Part shown: positions 62,724 to 64,000 of the stretch, one piece after another
Numbering within the stretch: position 1 is the first letter of the stretch
How the letters are laid out: every line of letters begins with the position of its first letter
The notes under the pieces: generated by a model
Told to the model about the DNA's origin: nothing
Database searches by the model: none
What the model saw: the letters and a program-made list of their open reading frames with translations, nothing else
Made by a program: the position numbers and the translations under genes
NCBI GenBank assembly: GCA_932294295.1
Contig: OW028574.1
Coordinates: 51,644,797-51,708,796, forward strand
Direction: 5' to 3'
Length of the DNA: 64,000 nt
From: Alitta virens
Taxonomy: Eukaryota; Annelida; Polychaeta; Phyllodocida; Nereididae

Positions 62724-64000
62724 CTGCAAAATACATTGTTGTATTGTTTTACATATATAAGACAAATATATGTATATGCACTGCCATGGTGTACACATAT
62801 GTACCTTTACATAAATACAAACAAAGCGAGACCAATTAAATATCTATCTATGCAGCTTGTAGGAGCTTAACAATTTTAAGGGGGACTTGCAAAGGAGAAT
62901 TTAAGGGGGACAGATCGAAATAGAAGATGATGACACTCCATCTAGCCTCTATGCAGCCCCCACCACCCCATGCATGCAGTCTCCTACGCAATTGTGAGAG
63001 CTCTATGCAATTGCCAATTGCAAAGCCAAAGGGGTATTGTCTCTGGTATGGGTAAAGTTAAACTTTATATACAATGTAAACTGGTAAGGGCGGTAAACAC
63101 AGATACTGTCGAGCTGTCTGAATATGACCGTGTAACACTACAGGGACCCACGATCCACGAGTGTAGACTAATAAGATAAGTAGCGGTCATTGCTAGCATC
63201 ATAATTGAATAGCTTACAATACCACTTGATTATTTCGTCGTCACTGTAGCCACACAGTGTAGATCTGTGGTCGTCACATGTCAACAAAATGATCAAACAT
63301 TCCGCCAAAAAAGATGGTTTCTGAAATGCTCCCAAGATGTCGCGGCTGCTGTTGCAGCGCCACCAGTACATTAACCTTGAACTATTAGGTACAATTGGAG
63401 CTCATTGGGGGTTTTAAATCAACGACTAATAGCATTTAAGCATATATTATTTGATCCAAATAAAGCTTTTTCATTTTCATTTCCACATGTGCCACATCCT
63501 GAGCATTTTTTTCCTTGTGTGTGAGATATACTCAATTAATTTAGTTTTATTAGTATATATCATCCAATACACACAATGTATCTATAGGTGCTGCATGACT
63601 CCAGATCTCATGTACCAGTCATTTTCATAACCTTAAGCCATTGGATACGTCCCAATTAAGGCCAGGCCCTGCGATATTGAGACATATTGGGCGAAGATTT
63701 CAAAGAATGCTCCATTTGAAAACACTTAAGGCATCATTTAGGCCTACACAACACAAGTGACAGGTTCTACCGTTTTATTTCTAATCAAGGACAGCAATTC
63801 TGTTACAGCCGACATCTAGCAATTGCTCAATACATGCATACTACATATAATATTTGATCATGTTGATGGTTGACAGAAATTATAGGCCTACCCCCCCCCC
63901 CCCCCTTCCAACACGAACTGTAGAAATTAACCCCCCAATGTAACAAAAAAACCAGCCAGCCTGGACCCGCCCGTTGACCACTTAAGACTTAGAAACAGTC
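62724..64000. other. MCM8 upstream region and window end
   Basis: Likely contains the MCM8 leader exon and promoter. A CpG-containing stretch, GATGTCGCGGCTGCTG, lies near 63338. On the minus strand a 67-codon open frame (63371-63168) passes a GTAAGC donor-like site, but I see no homology. At 63488-63507 a 20-nt stretch equals part of MCM8 exon 7. A C15 tract lies at 63891-63905. No other gene is recognised. Confidence 0.45.
63891..63905. repeat. C15 homopolymer
   Basis: Uninterrupted run of 15 C near the window end. Confidence 0.9.

Noticed and set aside
62970..63179. 69-codon plus-strand ORF upstream of MCM8
   Set aside because: No motif, weak start context, and it lies in the presumed MCM8 leader region.

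Overview
This is animal nuclear DNA. It is AT-rich, its genes are broken into many small exons by GT-AG introns (plus one GC-AG intron), and there are no bacterial features. Gene content (mitochondrial pyruvate carboxylase, RAB4, an ARF-family GTPase, MCM8) and the load of small inverted-repeat DNA transposons plus a PIF/Harbinger element suggest a marine invertebrate, perhaps a deuterostome. The species cannot be fixed from sequence alone. All gene models were built by hand from reading frame, splice sites, phase bookkeeping and protein-family knowledge.

Layout. 820-16445 (+): pyruvate carboxylase, 19 coding exons, 1204 residues in the basic form. Its second coding exon exists in two tandem versions (2A, 2B) of identical length. 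Using both, or neither, breaks the frame, so they should be mutually exclusive. Two in-frame microexon candidates lie in the intron that encodes the linker between the biotin-carboxylase and carboxyltransferase domains. 16446-22912: no gene seen, apart from probable 3' UTRs. 22913-43005 (-): RAB4, 7 coding exons spread over 20 kb, with a candidate alternative first exon at 39198-39252 that joins in phase. 43006-43534: short head-to-head promoter region. 43535-44421 (+): ARF-like small GTPase, 3 exons. 45364-62699 (-): MCM8, 26 coding exons, 845 residues, convergent with the ARF gene.

Mobile DNA. MCM8 intron 18 (48625-57771) carries an 8.4-kb element (48708-57100). It has 26-bp terminal inverted repeats, a perfect 6-bp target duplication (CATCAG), minisatellite arrays just inside both ends and an unidentified ORF. 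A decayed PIF/Harbinger transposon is nested in it, with a transposase on the minus strand and a Myb-like protein on the plus strand, both disrupted. Other short inverted-repeat elements lie in introns: a family with 8-bp duplications (three copies), a TA-flanked family (two copies), a TTAA-type element, a hAT-like element and an 815-bp inverted-repeat element.

The four genes are not a functional cluster. RAB4 (endosome recycling) and the ARF-family GTPase (membrane traffic) probably share a divergent promoter. Pyruvate carboxylase (anaplerosis and gluconeogenesis) and MCM8 (recombination repair helicase) are simply neighbours.
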